Source: Candidatus Pacearchaeota archaeon (GTDB taxonomy: Archaea; Nanobdellota; Nanobdellia; Pacearchaeales; GW2011-AR1). Taken from it: a stretch of 57,427 nucleotides of DNA. The stretch lies in the NCBI GenBank assembly GCA_017609175.1, contig JAFCEJ010000001.1, positions 1 to 57,427 of the forward strand, in the 5' to 3' direction. Below, piece after piece: positions 41,625 to 50,688 of the stretch; the first letter of the stretch is position 1; every line of letters starts with the position of its first letter. The position numbers and the translations under genes are program-made. A model generated the notes under the pieces. It ran no database searches. It saw only the letters and a list, made by a program, of their open reading frames with translations, and had not been told where the DNA came from.

Positions 41625-42335
41625 TTACAGCCAACCCATTAACAGACTTAATCCTACTAAGAATAATAACAATCCTGCAATGAGGTGAAGATATCTAATG
41701 TTTCGTTCTTTCCACCCCGAAACTTCTTCAACTTTTGCAAATCCTCTGTAAACTAAAAATACAATAATTAACATAGGAATAATGAATAAAATATTATAAT
41801 AAAGCAACCAAGGTAATGCACCGACTAAACCTTTTTGAAATAATAATCCTGATGCTACTATATATGGTCCTATTGTACAGGGTAATAAGAAAAGAGTAAC
41901 GAAGATTCCTATCACAAATGCACCTTTTGGCGAGGTAATTTTTTTTATAAGCTGTTTCATTCGTGGTCTTAAGGGCATCGGCATTTCTGTAAAAATACCC
42001 CCTGGTTTATATATGAAATAATCTTTAATATTTAATGCTCCAATAATCATGGCAAAAATCGCTAATCCATTATATAAATAATATGCAAAAGAACTCTCCC
42101 TTATTGCGTCGTCGAGTGTTTTGAAAAATTGCATTATTATAACCCCATAAAAAAGATATCCAACATAAACCGCTGCTATAAAAGATAGGCCCCCATAAAG
42201 AACTCTTTTTTTCTTTTCAGGATTTTGAATTAAGATGGTTATTAAAACGATTGACAAAACAGCGATTGCACAGGGGTTTACTGAATCTGCCAAAGCAAGT
42301 GCAGTTATTCTTGTAAAACTTAATGCATCATTCAT
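41625..42335 (-). CDS. CcdA/DsbD-like membrane electron carrier
   Basis: Six hydrophobic helices with two cysteine motifs, DSVNPCAIAVLSIV in helix 1 and LFLLPCTIGPYIVA in helix 4, the pair that passes electrons across the membrane in CcdA/DsbD proteins. 236 aa. Its ATG comes one base after the stop of the membrane thioredoxin gene, so the two are co-translated. Together they could reduce or isomerise disulfides of the many Cys-rich exported proteins seen in this window. Confidence 0.9.
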   Translation of the reverse strand: MNDALSFTRITALALADSVNPCAIAVLSIVLITILIQNPEKKKRVLYGGLSFIAAVYVGYLFYGVIIMQFFKTLDDAIRESSFAYYLYNGLAIFAMIIGALNIKDYFIYKPGGIFTEMPMPLRPRMKQLIKKITSPKGAFVIGIFVTLFLLPCTIGPYIVASGLLFQKGLVGALPWLLYYNILFIIPMLIIVFLVYRGFAKVEEVSGWKERNIRYLHLIAGLLLFLVGLSLLMGWL

Positions 42336-42336
42336 T

Positions 42337-42708
42337 TTATTTTTTTGTTTCCTCCTTCAACGGACAACCTGTTAATTCGCTTAATTCTTTTAAAGTTTTA
42401 TATCCGATATATTTGTTATAATCAATAATCCATGTTGGCGTTGCTCTTATTTTGTTTTTTACAAAACATTCATTATAATTTTCTTCTTCTGCGCAATTAA
42501 CAATTTTTAAATATTTATAGCTTTCTCCAAATAAGTCTTCTTGTTTTTTGCATGCAAAACATCCTGTTTGCATATATAATATTGCTTTTTCTGAAACGCA
42601 TTTTGCAAACTCATCGTTTGGATTTGTTTCATTTTTGCTTAAAGCATAATAAGATATTGCAATTACTCCTAAAACTATTATTATTGTTATCCGAAATCCT
42701 TTATTCAT
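42337..42708 (-). CDS. Membrane-anchored thioredoxin-like protein
   Basis: N-terminal helix (residues 6-22) anchors a periplasm-side thioredoxin fold: ILYMQTGCFACKKQEDLFG with the active site C50-x-x-C53, and the cis-Pro segment IRATPTWII. A third and fourth Cys (NCAEEENYNEC, TGCPL) could form another disulfide. Resembles the thioredoxin partners of VKOR-type systems. Directly upstream of the CcdA-like gene, with TAA-A-ATG between. Confidence 0.85.
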   Translation of the reverse strand: MNKGFRITIIIVLGVIAISYYALSKNETNPNDEFAKCVSEKAILYMQTGCFACKKQEDLFGESYKYLKIVNCAEEENYNECFVKNKIRATPTWIIDYNKYIGYKTLKELSELTGCPLKEETKK

Positions 42709-42780
42709 TTTAAGAGCCTCTCGTTTTTAGAATAAATATAAATAGAAAATGTTTTTTTAAATCTTTTGGGGAAACTGATT

Positions 42781-43068
42781 TCAGTAATCGTCAAGCCCTT
42801 GTTGGTCGACAGATTCTTCTTTTGGTTCTTGTGAGGCTTGTTCTTCTTCAATTTCTTTCATGTCTTCTTCGGTGATTGAATTTATCATTTCCTTGAATTT
42901 AGGAAAATCTTGAGCAAGAATTCTCACACCTTGTTTTGTGAATCCAGTGTATCTATCAGTTGTTATAAATTCTCTTATTGTCAATCCTTTTCGTCCACCA
43001 AAGTCATCTACCCTGATTATGATATCACTTGTATCATTTTTCTTTATTTTCCCAATGTCTTTTTCCAT
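42781..43068 (-). CDS. PC4/Sub1-like ssDNA-binding transcription coactivator
   Basis: ATG 43068 (MEKDIGKIKKN) is preferred to the upstream TTG. The body TSDIIIRVDDFGGRKGLTIREFITTDRYTGFTKQGVRI matches the PC4 C-terminal fold, which binds single-stranded DNA as a dimer and acts in transcription. A helix (FPKFKEMINSI) follows, then an acidic tail (EEDMKEIEEEQAS...). 95 aa, the usual size for archaeal members. Confidence 0.85.
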   Translation of the reverse strand: MEKDIGKIKKNDTSDIIIRVDDFGGRKGLTIREFITTDRYTGFTKQGVRILAQDFPKFKEMINSITEEDMKEIEEEQASQEPKEESVDQQGLDDY

Positions 43069-43151
43069 TATCAAAATTAATAAAATGGTTATTTAAATGT
43101 TTGTATGGTTGATACAGATATATTTATAAGATATATTTAATCTTGCAATTT

Positions 43152-43700
43152 ATGAATTTGATTGATATTATTGAAACTAGTTTTGAGAATGTGATGCAAC
43201 AATATATAGAAGACAATGGTTCAAAAAATGATTGTTGGGAAGTAAGAAACTTGGAAAGAGCAAATGATAAATTTGGGAAATGGATTATGGCAAAGATAAA
43301 ATCTTCTGAGATTGGAGAAATTGTTTTGCCATATTATTCTTATGGGGGCATACCAATAACCCCCAAAGAAGGAGCATTTCTTTCAGATGCTTATGATAAT
43401 TTTAAAAAAAATAAAGAAAGATTTAGATTAGGAAATAAACAGTTTTGTGATAGAATTGATGCTCAAAAGAGATTGATTTCCTTAAGTGGTATTCGAAGTA
43501 TTTTTCTTAGTCAAGAACCTCTTTTTATTGGAGATTCTTATTCTGGGCTTGAAAAATATAAAAATAAAATTACCCACCTAGATGGTTTTCATAGACTTAT
43601 GGCTTTAATGGATATGGAACAAAAACCAGAGTTTATCCAGAGCTATATAGCAGTTTATTCAACATTTCTAGATTCCCTCAATTATGGAAATCCATTCTGA
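43152..43700 (+). CDS. Hypothetical protein with ParB-like DGFHR motif
   Basis: ATG 43152 (MNLIDIIETSFENV), about 25 nt after a TATA-like TATATTTATAAG. The C-terminal part has ITHLDGFHRLMALMDMEQKP, similar to the DGxHRxxA loop of ParB/sulfiredoxin folds, where it binds nucleotide. The remainder (KWIMAKIKSSEIGEIVLPYYSYGG) shows no known domain. The end overlaps the convergent glycosyltransferase gene by 33 nt. I rate the ParB link as tentative. Confidence 0.6.
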   Translation: MNLIDIIETSFENVMQQYIEDNGSKNDCWEVRNLERANDKFGKWIMAKIKSSEIGEIVLPYYSYGGIPITPKEGAFLSDAYDNFKKNKERFRLGNKQFCDRIDAQKRLISLSGIRSIFLSQEPLFIGDSYSGLEKYKNKITHLDGFHRLMALMDMEQKPEFIQSYIAVYSTFLDSLNYGNPF

Positions 43701-44639
43701 TTTGAATTTTTCTGGATTGTGAAATTCTCTAAAATAATCTAACGCTTCTTTTGAATATTTTGTTCTATCATTTGTTATTAGCATATATTTTGCTAACCAT
43801 TCATTTATATTATTAATATCTGCTACAAAATTTGGTATAATTTCTTTAATATCATATCCATATCCGACAGCAGTTGTAAGGATAGGACACCCACAAGCCA
43901 TTGCTTCAAGTGTTATTAGGCTTCCTCCTTCAAACCGGGTAGGTTGTAATAAAAGTTGTGATTGATTATATTCTTTATTGAGCTTTTTATTATCTTTTAG
44001 TCCCATATACTGTATGTTTGGAGATTCTATTTTTTTATCACTAAATAATTTTATTTTTATCCCTGCTTCTGCTAATTTTTCTAAAATATCAAAACCCTTT
44101 TCATAGTATCTTCCTCTTATTGGCGCAATAGCTAAATCCGATACATTGGAATTTTTGGGATAAAAGATTTTAGTATCTACCGAATTATTAATTATTTTAT
44201 CAACATGGATTCCGATATCTTTTAATCCTTGTGTCGCAAATCTAGAAACCGTAACGACATATTTTCCTTTTGCAGAAATTTTTTGCATTTTGGCTTTTTC
44301 TAATCTATTTTTAGTAACTTCTTCTGGGACTAAATTTTCAACTGCTTTAGCATAACCATAATAATTTCCATGAAAAACATTTATAGCTTTTGGATGGTCT
44401 ACGGCATATCCCATTTCTCCATTACATAAGACTACATCATAATTATTCTTTTTGTGGAGATAGTTGAAATATTCTCCAATAGCTTCTTCTAAATTCTTTT
44501 GGGGTTTTTTGGGCAAAGACTCTTCCCCGATTATTGTAACTCTATGTTTTCTTTCGCGCAAAATTTTAGAGATGTCTCTAGTAAAAATTTGAACCCCCCC
44601 TACCGAGTTAATCTTATTTGTAACAATTGCTATTTTCAT
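43668..44639 (-). CDS. Glycosyltransferase family 4
   Basis: GT-B fold. N-terminal IAIVTNKINSVGGVQIFTRDIS (glycine-rich acceptor loop), central ISAKGKYVVTVSRFATQGL, and the C-terminal donor site with LLQPTRFEGGSLITLEAMACGCPILTT, the E-x7-E region of retaining GT4 enzymes. 323 aa, cytoplasmic. Its ATG overlaps the stop of the GT2 gene. Likely builds cell-surface glycans or glycoprotein sugars. Confidence 0.92.
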   Translation of the reverse strand: MKIAIVTNKINSVGGVQIFTRDISKILRERKHRVTIIGEESLPKKPQKNLEEAIGEYFNYLHKKNNYDVVLCNGEMGYAVDHPKAINVFHGNYYGYAKAVENLVPEEVTKNRLEKAKMQKISAKGKYVVTVSRFATQGLKDIGIHVDKIINNSVDTKIFYPKNSNVSDLAIAPIRGRYYEKGFDILEKLAEAGIKIKLFSDKKIESPNIQYMGLKDNKKLNKEYNQSQLLLQPTRFEGGSLITLEAMACGCPILTTAVGYGYDIKEIIPNFVADINNINEWLAKYMLITNDRTKYSKEALDYFREFHNPEKFKSEWISIIEGI

Positions 44640-45808
44640 TTTAATTCAGAGATTAATTTATTTCCCTCATTTATTGCTTCTCTAAAGATTTCTTTTCTTT
44701 TTCTAGGATCTTTTATTTTAGCGTCAATGCCCGATACACTTAATTCATTCTTTAAGACAAAATTGAGATATATTTTTTTAATATATCTTTTAATAGCAGT
44801 TCTATCCCCCCCCATAAGTGTAACATAATCGCTTATTATCCTATCAAAAAACCATTCCTCAATACCAACCCTATTCCCGGTATTAACTCTTGGTATATTG
44901 CTTTGTTCTATTAAAAATTCTAGTCCCATAGATTTTTCTTTTTTGGCTATATTTCCTTGTGCCCCATACTTCAAATGGACACAATGAAATTTGGGGTCTG
45001 GTGTGAAAAACATCTTATATCCCTTGTTTGTTAATTTTAAAGCAACATTTGTTTCTTCTCGATATCCATTCCTCCAAGTGAAGAATTCTGGAAAGCCCCC
45101 AATTTCTTTAAACATCTCTTTTTTGATTAAGAAAACTCCTGCTAAGTTTTTTATTTGAATTGGTTTTAAGATTTTTAATTCTTGATTTAGGAAATTATCC
45201 TTAAGGCTTTCTATATATTCTATTGGAAACCCGTCATAATTTCCTGTCATAATCCCTTTTTTTAAATCCAATATACCAATATCATTTAGATTGACCAGAT
45301 TAGGTATTGTTTTTCTATGATATACTGGCAAATGTAATGCTGCAACATTTTCGTCTAACTGATTTAAGGTATAGTTTGCTCCAAAAAGCATATATCTACT
45401 AAAAACACAATCGTCATCTAAAAACATAATCAAGTTATTTTTACTCTCTCGGACTCCAATGTTTCTGCTTATTGATGAACCGAGATTTTGCGAATTTCTT
45501 AAATAAACTATTGGAATGTCTGATTTATCTGAAAAATCACTAACTATTTCTTCTGTATAATCTGTTGAAGCATCATCCACTATTATGATTTCATCTAATC
45601 CGCTATGTTTTTGTGTTAATAATGATTCAAGGCACCACCCTAATGGATTAGAATCTTGTTCTGCTGGGTGAGGAGCTCGGTTATAGGTAGGTATGACAAC
45701 ACTAATTTTTGATAAATTAAATTGCCCATTAATAGAAAAATTATCTAGATATGATGGATTAAAATAGTTCCTTTTTAAGATTTCCCTATATTTCTCATTA
45801 TCTATCAT
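44636..45808 (-). CDS. Glycosyltransferase family 2
   Basis: GT-A fold: KISVVIPTYNRAPHPA, EIIIVDDASTDYTEEIV, NLGSSISRNIGVRESKN and the DXD-type LIMFLDDDCVFSRYM that binds the metal-nucleotide sugar. Acceptor part contains ETNVALKLTNKGYKMFF. 390 aa, no membrane helices. A TATA-like ATTTATAAAT is about 25 nt upstream on the minus strand. Forms a pair with the GT4 gene. The 157-bp gap upstream to uS10 shows only AT-rich sequence. Confidence 0.92.
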   Translation of the reverse strand: MIDNEKYREILKRNYFNPSYLDNFSINGQFNLSKISVVIPTYNRAPHPAEQDSNPLGWCLESLLTQKHSGLDEIIIVDDASTDYTEEIVSDFSDKSDIPIVYLRNSQNLGSSISRNIGVRESKNNLIMFLDDDCVFSRYMLFGANYTLNQLDENVAALHLPVYHRKTIPNLVNLNDIGILDLKKGIMTGNYDGFPIEYIESLKDNFLNQELKILKPIQIKNLAGVFLIKKEMFKEIGGFPEFFTWRNGYREETNVALKLTNKGYKMFFTPDPKFHCVHLKYGAQGNIAKKEKSMGLEFLIEQSNIPRVNTGNRVGIEEWFFDRIISDYVTLMGGDRTAIKRYIKKIYLNFVLKNELSVSGIDAKIKDPRKRKEIFREAINEGNKLISELK

Positions 45809-45965
45809 TTTTTATATGCGAATTTTTAATTTATTTATAAATATTGTGTATTTATTATTGAATTACAAAAATTAGAACTAAAAATAGGCATTTCTTTATA
45901 TATTTTTCTCTAATTTAGTGGATATTTTAAGGAAATCTGAGAAATTTTAATATTGAAAGAATTGT

Positions 45966-46274
45966 TTAATCTTTCATTTCGATTTTAATATTTACACTTT
46001 TTGGAATTTTAAGACGCATAATGTGGTGAAGAACTTTTTCATTTGCAGGTAAATCTATTAATCTTTTATGGATTCGCATTTCATATCTGTCGAACGTGGC
46101 AGTACCATCACCACAAGGAGATTTTCTTGTTGTAATCTTGAGTTTTTTAGTGGGGAGGGGGACTGGACCGCTGATTGCTATTCCTGCTTTTTTGGCAATT
46201 TCTTTGATAGAATCACAGATATTATTGAGCATTTCTATATCAACACTGTTTAATTTTACTCTAACTTTTGGCAT
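45966..46274 (-). CDS. rps10: Ribosomal protein uS10
   Basis: 102-aa small-subunit head protein: VRVKLNSVDIEMLNNICDSI, then GPVPLPTKKLKITTRKSPCGDG and YEMRIHKRLIDL, ending with IPKSVNIKIEMKD. In many archaea it follows EF1-alpha; here it is alone, which suits the scattered operons of this genome. Confidence 0.96.
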   Translation of the reverse strand: MPKVRVKLNSVDIEMLNNICDSIKEIAKKAGIAISGPVPLPTKKLKITTRKSPCGDGTATFDRYEMRIHKRLIDLPANEKVLHHIMRLKIPKSVNIKIEMKD

Positions 46275-46370
46275 TGTAATATCAATAGAAAAAATCGGTT
46301 TAAAAAGTTTTTTAATGAAAGATTTTTATACTATATCTCATTAATATTTTTATTAAAAAGAGGATTGAAC

Positions 46371-48080
46371 ATGGAAGAGATATTTATTCATTTAGCAATA
46401 ATTCTTTTGGCGGCATTTTTGGTTTCGTATGTAATTAGATTATTTAAGCAACCTATTATTATCGGATATATTATTGCAGGAATGATTATAAGTCCTTTTA
46501 TTATAAGGTTTGGAGCATCAACAGAGATGATTGAAACATTTTCTCATTTGGGGATTGCATTTTTGTTGTTTATTGTTGGTCTTCATTTGAACCCGAATAT
46601 TGTGAAAAGAATTGGAGCGACTTCTTTGATTGTTGGATTAGGGCAAATGGCTCTGACTTTTGCTGTGGGTTTTGTAATATCTTATTATTTGCTAAGTTTT
46701 AGTTATGTTGCTTCTTTGTATATTGCTGCTGCATTGATGTTTAGCAGTACAATTATTGTTACGAAATTACTTTCAGATAAAAGAGAGTTAGATTCTCTTT
46801 ATGGCAAGATTTCTTTGGGGGTTTTAATTATACAAGATTTAGTTGCTGTAGGTGTTTTGATGTTTATTTCTTCTTTGAATGGAGAGGTTACATTGGGTTC
46901 TTTTATGGCAAGAAGCCTGATTGGTGGAGGGGGACTTTTGATTGGATTATTTGTCGTTGGTTATTTTGTTTTGCCAAAAGTTATTTATAATATTGCAAAA
47001 TCACAGGAGTTATTATTTTTATTTTCAATCTGTTGGTGTTTTTTGATAGCATCACTTTTTTCTTATTTTGGGTTTTCAATTGAAATTGGGGCTTTGGTTG
47101 CAGGAGTTGTTTTATCAATTTCTCCTTATAGTACTGAGATTAGTTCAAAAGTTCGTCCATTAAGGGACTTCTTTCTAATAATTTTCTTTATTATCTTGGG
47201 ATTGAATATTCAAATTTCAAATATTGGTTCAATTATTTTAAGTGCTGTTGTTTTTGCTTTGATTGCTTTGTTGTTTAAACCGATTATTCTAATGACTTTA
47301 ATGGCAATTTCAGGGCATACTAAGAGAAATAATTTTTTAGTTGGGACAATTCTTGCACAAATATCTGAATTTTCTCTGATTATTTTAGCTTTGGGTGTTT
47401 CTATGGGACATATTTCTGACAAAATTTTATCAACTTTGACCTTGACAGGAATTATCACGATTGCTGTTTCAACATATTTTATAATTTACTCTAATCGGTT
47501 TTATGAAAAAGTTTCAGGGATGATTTCTATTTTTGAGAGAAAAGGTGTTAAAGATGAAAAAGAGTATTTCAGAAAATATGATGCGATTTTGTTTGGTTAT
47601 AATCGGATTGGTTATGGTATTTTGAGGAGCCTGAAAAGAATAAAAAAAGATTATCTTGTTGTGGATTTTAATCCTGACACTGTTGCTGATTTGAAAAAAT
47701 TAAGAATTCCCACATTGTATGGAGATGTTTCTGACGCAGAATTTTTAAGAGAACTCCCTCTTGAGAAATTGCAACTGGCTGTTTCAACAATTCCTGATTT
47801 TGAAACTAATTTAATTTTAATAGAAACAATAAAACTTGCTAACCCAGATGCAATTATTATAGTGAGAGCTCATCAGGTAAAAGATGCACTTACATTATAT
47901 AAAAAAGGAGCGGATTATGTCTTAACACCTCATTTTTTAGGAGGAGAGTATGTTTCAAAGATGATTTCAAAATTAAAGACAAAATCAAGCGGTTATGAAT
48001 CTGAAAAAGAGAAACATATGAAGATGCTTAAGGATATTATGAGAAAAGGATATAAACACCCAGATATAGAAAAAAATTAA
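46371..48080 (+). CDS. CPA2-type cation/proton antiporter with RCK_N domain
   Basis: ATG 46371 (MEEIFIHLAIILLAAF) rather than the TTG two codons earlier. About twelve helices of the Kef/Na-H exchanger fold (KQPIIIGYIIAGMIISPF, HLGIAFLLFIVGLHLNP, MFSSTIIVTKLLSDKREL, LGVLIIQDLVAVGVL). Then a cytoplasmic RCK_N/TrkA-N domain from about residue 400 with GYNRIGYGILRSLKR and YLVVDFNPDTVADL, which gates the transporter by NAD(H) or nucleotide. 569 aa. Exchanges K+ or Na+ for protons. Confidence 0.92.
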   Translation: MEEIFIHLAIILLAAFLVSYVIRLFKQPIIIGYIIAGMIISPFIIRFGASTEMIETFSHLGIAFLLFIVGLHLNPNIVKRIGATSLIVGLGQMALTFAVGFVISYYLLSFSYVASLYIAAALMFSSTIIVTKLLSDKRELDSLYGKISLGVLIIQDLVAVGVLMFISSLNGEVTLGSFMARSLIGGGGLLIGLFVVGYFVLPKVIYNIAKSQELLFLFSICWCFLIASLFSYFGFSIEIGALVAGVVLSISPYSTEISSKVRPLRDFFLIIFFIILGLNIQISNIGSIILSAVVFALIALLFKPIILMTLMAISGHTKRNNFLVGTILAQISEFSLIILALGVSMGHISDKILSTLTLTGIITIAVSTYFIIYSNRFYEKVSGMISIFERKGVKDEKEYFRKYDAILFGYNRIGYGILRSLKRIKKDYLVVDFNPDTVADLKKLRIPTLYGDVSDAEFLRELPLEKLQLAVSTIPDFETNLILIETIKLANPDAIIIVRAHQVKDALTLYKKGADYVLTPHFLGGEYVSKMISKLKTKSSGYESEKEKHMKMLKDIMRKGYKHPDIEKN

Positions 48081-48706
48081 TTTCCAACATCTTCTTCTAA
48101 ATCGAATAAGGTAAAAATAAATCCAAAAAATCTTAAAATCGCTTCCAAAATGATTATAAATAACAGATAAAAGAACATCTCATTGAAAATTAATGGGAGG
48201 AGGTCAAGCCGTCTTAATACCCTTTCAATATTGAAGAATGTTGGATTAATTATTGAAATTGCTAACATTGTAAATGGCAATATTTTTGCAATTTCTCTGG
48301 CTAACTCTTCGTTGTAATAGGAACTCATCCTTGTTGTTGCTATAACGATTGTTGATATTATTAGAATGACTTTTATTTCCTGGATTTCAGTTAATAAAAT
48401 TAGGAAACTGCTGAATATTAAAAACCAAAAGAAAATTAGAAAAGGTGAGATTATTAGGTATTCTATAAGATAGATTAATTTAGTTGTGAATTCATTGCTT
48501 GATTGAGTAATTTTTTCAAAATATTTCCCAAGGAAATTTTTTGTTGCTACAAATCTGTGGAGCTTCCAGATAAATAAGGCATACAGAAAACCAAGTAAAA
48601 TTAATAACATTAAATCAATGAAGATACCTACTTCTTGGAATTGTGATAGGAAATTCTCATGCATTTCTATAAAACCCGAGATTAGGCTACTCACCTCTTC
48701 TACCAT
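48077..48706 (-). CDS. Four-to-five-helix membrane protein, 209 aa
   Basis: Amphipathic N-terminus, then hydrophobic segments (LMLLILLGFLYALFIW, LIISPFLIFFWFLIFSSFLILL, VILIISTIVIATT, IFNEMFFYLLFIIILEAIL). An intracellular helix (YNEELAREIAKILPF) is amphipathic. The stop overlaps the antiporter stop by 4 nt. Possibly channel-like, but no family recognised. Confidence 0.7.
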   Translation of the reverse strand: MVEEVSSLISGFIEMHENFLSQFQEVGIFIDLMLLILLGFLYALFIWKLHRFVATKNFLGKYFEKITQSSNEFTTKLIYLIEYLIISPFLIFFWFLIFSSFLILLTEIQEIKVILIISTIVIATTRMSSYYNEELAREIAKILPFTMLAISIINPTFFNIERVLRRLDLLPLIFNEMFFYLLFIIILEAILRFFGFIFTLFDLEEDVGN

Positions 48707-48758
48707 ACTTAATTATAGACATCGTTACTTTTAAATATATTCCTTATTTGTTTTTTTT

Positions 48759-50036
48759 ATGATTGATATAAGATTAATAAGAGAAAATCCTGAATTGGTT
48801 AAAGAGAATATTAAGAAGAAATTTCAAGAAGAGAAACTTCCATTAGTTGATAAAGTTAGAAAGTTGGACGAAGAATGGAGGAAACTGAAGTATGAAGAAG
48901 ATAAGTTGAGGCATGATAGGAACAGGATTTCTAAAAAAATTAATGAATTTAAAAAAGCGAAAAAAGATGTTTCTACTTTGATTAAAAAAGCCAAAGGAAT
49001 TCCGAAGAAAATTGCTAAGCTTGAAGAGAAAGAAAAGAAACTTCAAGGAGAGATTAAAGAAATTATGTATAAAATTCCAAATATAATTCATCATACTGTT
49101 CCAATCGGGAAATCTGATAAAGAAAATGTTGAAATAAAGAAATTTGGGAAACCGAGAAAGTTCAATTTTCCTGTAAAAAGCCATGTTGAGTTGGGGGAAG
49201 AATTGGGAATGTTGGATTTTGATACTTCTGCAAAAACTTCTGGAAAAGGATTTTATTATATGAAGGGCGATTTAGCTTTGTTAAATATGGCATTAATAAA
49301 TTTTGCAAGAGATTATATGGTCAAGCAAGGATTTGAATACATTGAACCTCCTTTGATGATACGGAAAAAAATTTTGACAGGAGTTTATTCTAATGAGGAA
49401 ATTGAACAAATGGCTTATAAAATTGATGGTGAGGATTTATATCTAATTGCGACTTCAGAACATCCTTTAATTGGCCAGTTTATTAATCAGACTATTAACA
49501 AGAAGGATTTGCCTATTAAACAAACTGGTTATTCAATGTGTTTTCGAAAAGAGATTGGAAGCCATGGAATTGATGAGAAAGGAATTTATAGGACACATCA
49601 ATTTAATAAACAAGAAATGATTGTGATTTGTGAACCAGCAGAATCTTATAAATGGTATGATAAAATGTTAAATTATTCTATTGAAATTTTTAAGGCATTG
49701 GAAATTCCGTTTCGGGTTTTGGAATGTTGTTCGGGTGATTTGGCTGATTTAAAAGCAAAATCATGCGATTTAGAAGCATGGAGTCCACGTCAGAAAAAAT
49801 ATTTTGAAGTAACTTCTCTAACAAATATGGAAGAAGCACAGGCGAGGAGATTGAATATCCGAATTGAAGATAAAGGGAAGAGATATTTTGCTCATACCTT
49901 GAATAATACGGTTATTGCAACTTCTAGGGCTTTGGTTGCAATTATGGAAAATCACCAACAAAGAGACGGTTCAATAAAAATTCCAAAGGCATTATGGAAA
50001 TATATGGGCAGGAAGAAAATTATAAAAAGAAAATGA
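48759..50036 (+). CDS. serS: Seryl-tRNA synthetase
   Basis: Class II enzyme. The N-terminal long helical arm (about 1-110, coiled coil EKEKKLQGEIKEI) binds the tRNA-Ser variable arm. Catalytic core: motif 2 CFRKEIGSHGIDEKGIYRTHQFNKQEM and motif 3 SLTNMEEAQARRLNIR with TSRALVAIMENHQ. It is the common (not methanogen-specific) SerRS. 425 aa. Stop overlaps the next ATG (ATGA). Confidence 0.97.
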   Translation: MIDIRLIRENPELVKENIKKKFQEEKLPLVDKVRKLDEEWRKLKYEEDKLRHDRNRISKKINEFKKAKKDVSTLIKKAKGIPKKIAKLEEKEKKLQGEIKEIMYKIPNIIHHTVPIGKSDKENVEIKKFGKPRKFNFPVKSHVELGEELGMLDFDTSAKTSGKGFYYMKGDLALLNMALINFARDYMVKQGFEYIEPPLMIRKKILTGVYSNEEIEQMAYKIDGEDLYLIATSEHPLIGQFINQTINKKDLPIKQTGYSMCFRKEIGSHGIDEKGIYRTHQFNKQEMIVICEPAESYKWYDKMLNYSIEIFKALEIPFRVLECCSGDLADLKAKSCDLEAWSPRQKKYFEVTSLTNMEEAQARRLNIRIEDKGKRYFAHTLNNTVIATSRALVAIMENHQQRDGSIKIPKALWKYMGRKKIIKRK

Positions 50037-50272
50037 GGCGAAAAGCAAAATCAAAATTTGATAAATATTTTTTATTGGATTTTAAAAAGTTCTTGATAAT
50101 AATTGTGATAGGATTTGTTTCAGTTATTTTGCATAATGCAGTTTATGCTTTATTTGGGATTGAAGAAGCCATATTTTTTATTACTGCTGTTATTTTAATT
50201 CCCTTATATCTGATAATTTCTGTTATTTATACTTTGATTAAAAAGTTTTTAGTAGATGCTAAGAAAACCTAG
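50033..50272 (+). CDS. Small membrane protein, 79 aa
   Basis: ATG 50033 overlaps the serS stop, so coupled. Very basic N-terminus (MRRKAKSKFDKYF), then two helices (FLIIIVIGFVSVILHNAVYALFG and IFFITAVILIPLYLIISVIYTLI), then a basic end. Sequence style matches DUF-type small integral proteins of DPANN archaea. Function unknown. Confidence 0.65.
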   Translation: MRRKAKSKFDKYFLLDFKKFLIIIVIGFVSVILHNAVYALFGIEEAIFFITAVILIPLYLIISVIYTLIKKFLVDAKKT

Positions 50273-50354
50273 TCGATATTTTTCGCAGAAAGCTTTAAAA
50301 ATTAATTCTAACATGAATAATTAACCTAACTTATTGTTTGAGTAGGTGAATAAT

Positions 50355-50426
50355 GCCTCGGTAGTTTAGTGGCTAGAACACAAGCCTGTCGCGCTTGAGA
50401 TCCGGGTTCGATTCCCGGTCGGGGCG
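50355..50426 (+). tRNA. tRNA-Asp(GUC), no intron
   Basis: Acceptor GCCTCGG/TCGGGGC (two G-U pairs), D-stem AGTTT region with GTGGC loop, anticodon stem CAAGC/GCTTG, loop CTGTCGC giving GUC, variable AGATC-type, T-stem CCGGG/CCCGG with loop TTCGATT, discriminator G. No CCA. The remaining gap 50427-50478 shows nothing. Confidence 0.93.
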
Positions 50427-50478
50427 TTCTCTAAAAATTGCTTATTCGTATTAAATATCAATTTCTGCTTGAAATAGG

Positions 50479-50688
50479 TTAAAAGAACTTTAATACATCT
50501 TTTATCTGTTCTTCAAGCCTATTTGCTAAGTTTGGAAATAATCTTCTAAATACAAAATAAAGAGGAATAAGTATAAAAATAATTTGAAAGAATAGTGTCC
50601 AAAAAATCCCTGTTTCTTTAAAAAGAATGTGAATGAATTCTTTCCCGAGAATACTCTTAACTTTATTTAAGAGGATTTCTCTAACCAT
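50479..50688 (-). CDS. Small membrane protein, 69 aa
   Basis: One hydrophobic segment (FWTLFFQIIFILIPLYFVF) with amphipathic ends (EILLNKVKSILGKEFIH, ANRLEEQIKDVLKFF). The start overlaps the preceding 119-aa gene by 22 nt, so the two are a pair. Function unknown. Confidence 0.55.
   Translation of the reverse strand: MVREILLNKVKSILGKEFIHILFKETGIFWTLFFQIIFILIPLYFVFRRLFPNLANRLEEQIKDVLKFF

Noticed and set aside
46068-46344. Plus-strand ORFs over rps10
   Set aside because: Shadows of uS10, which has clear family motifs on the minus strand.
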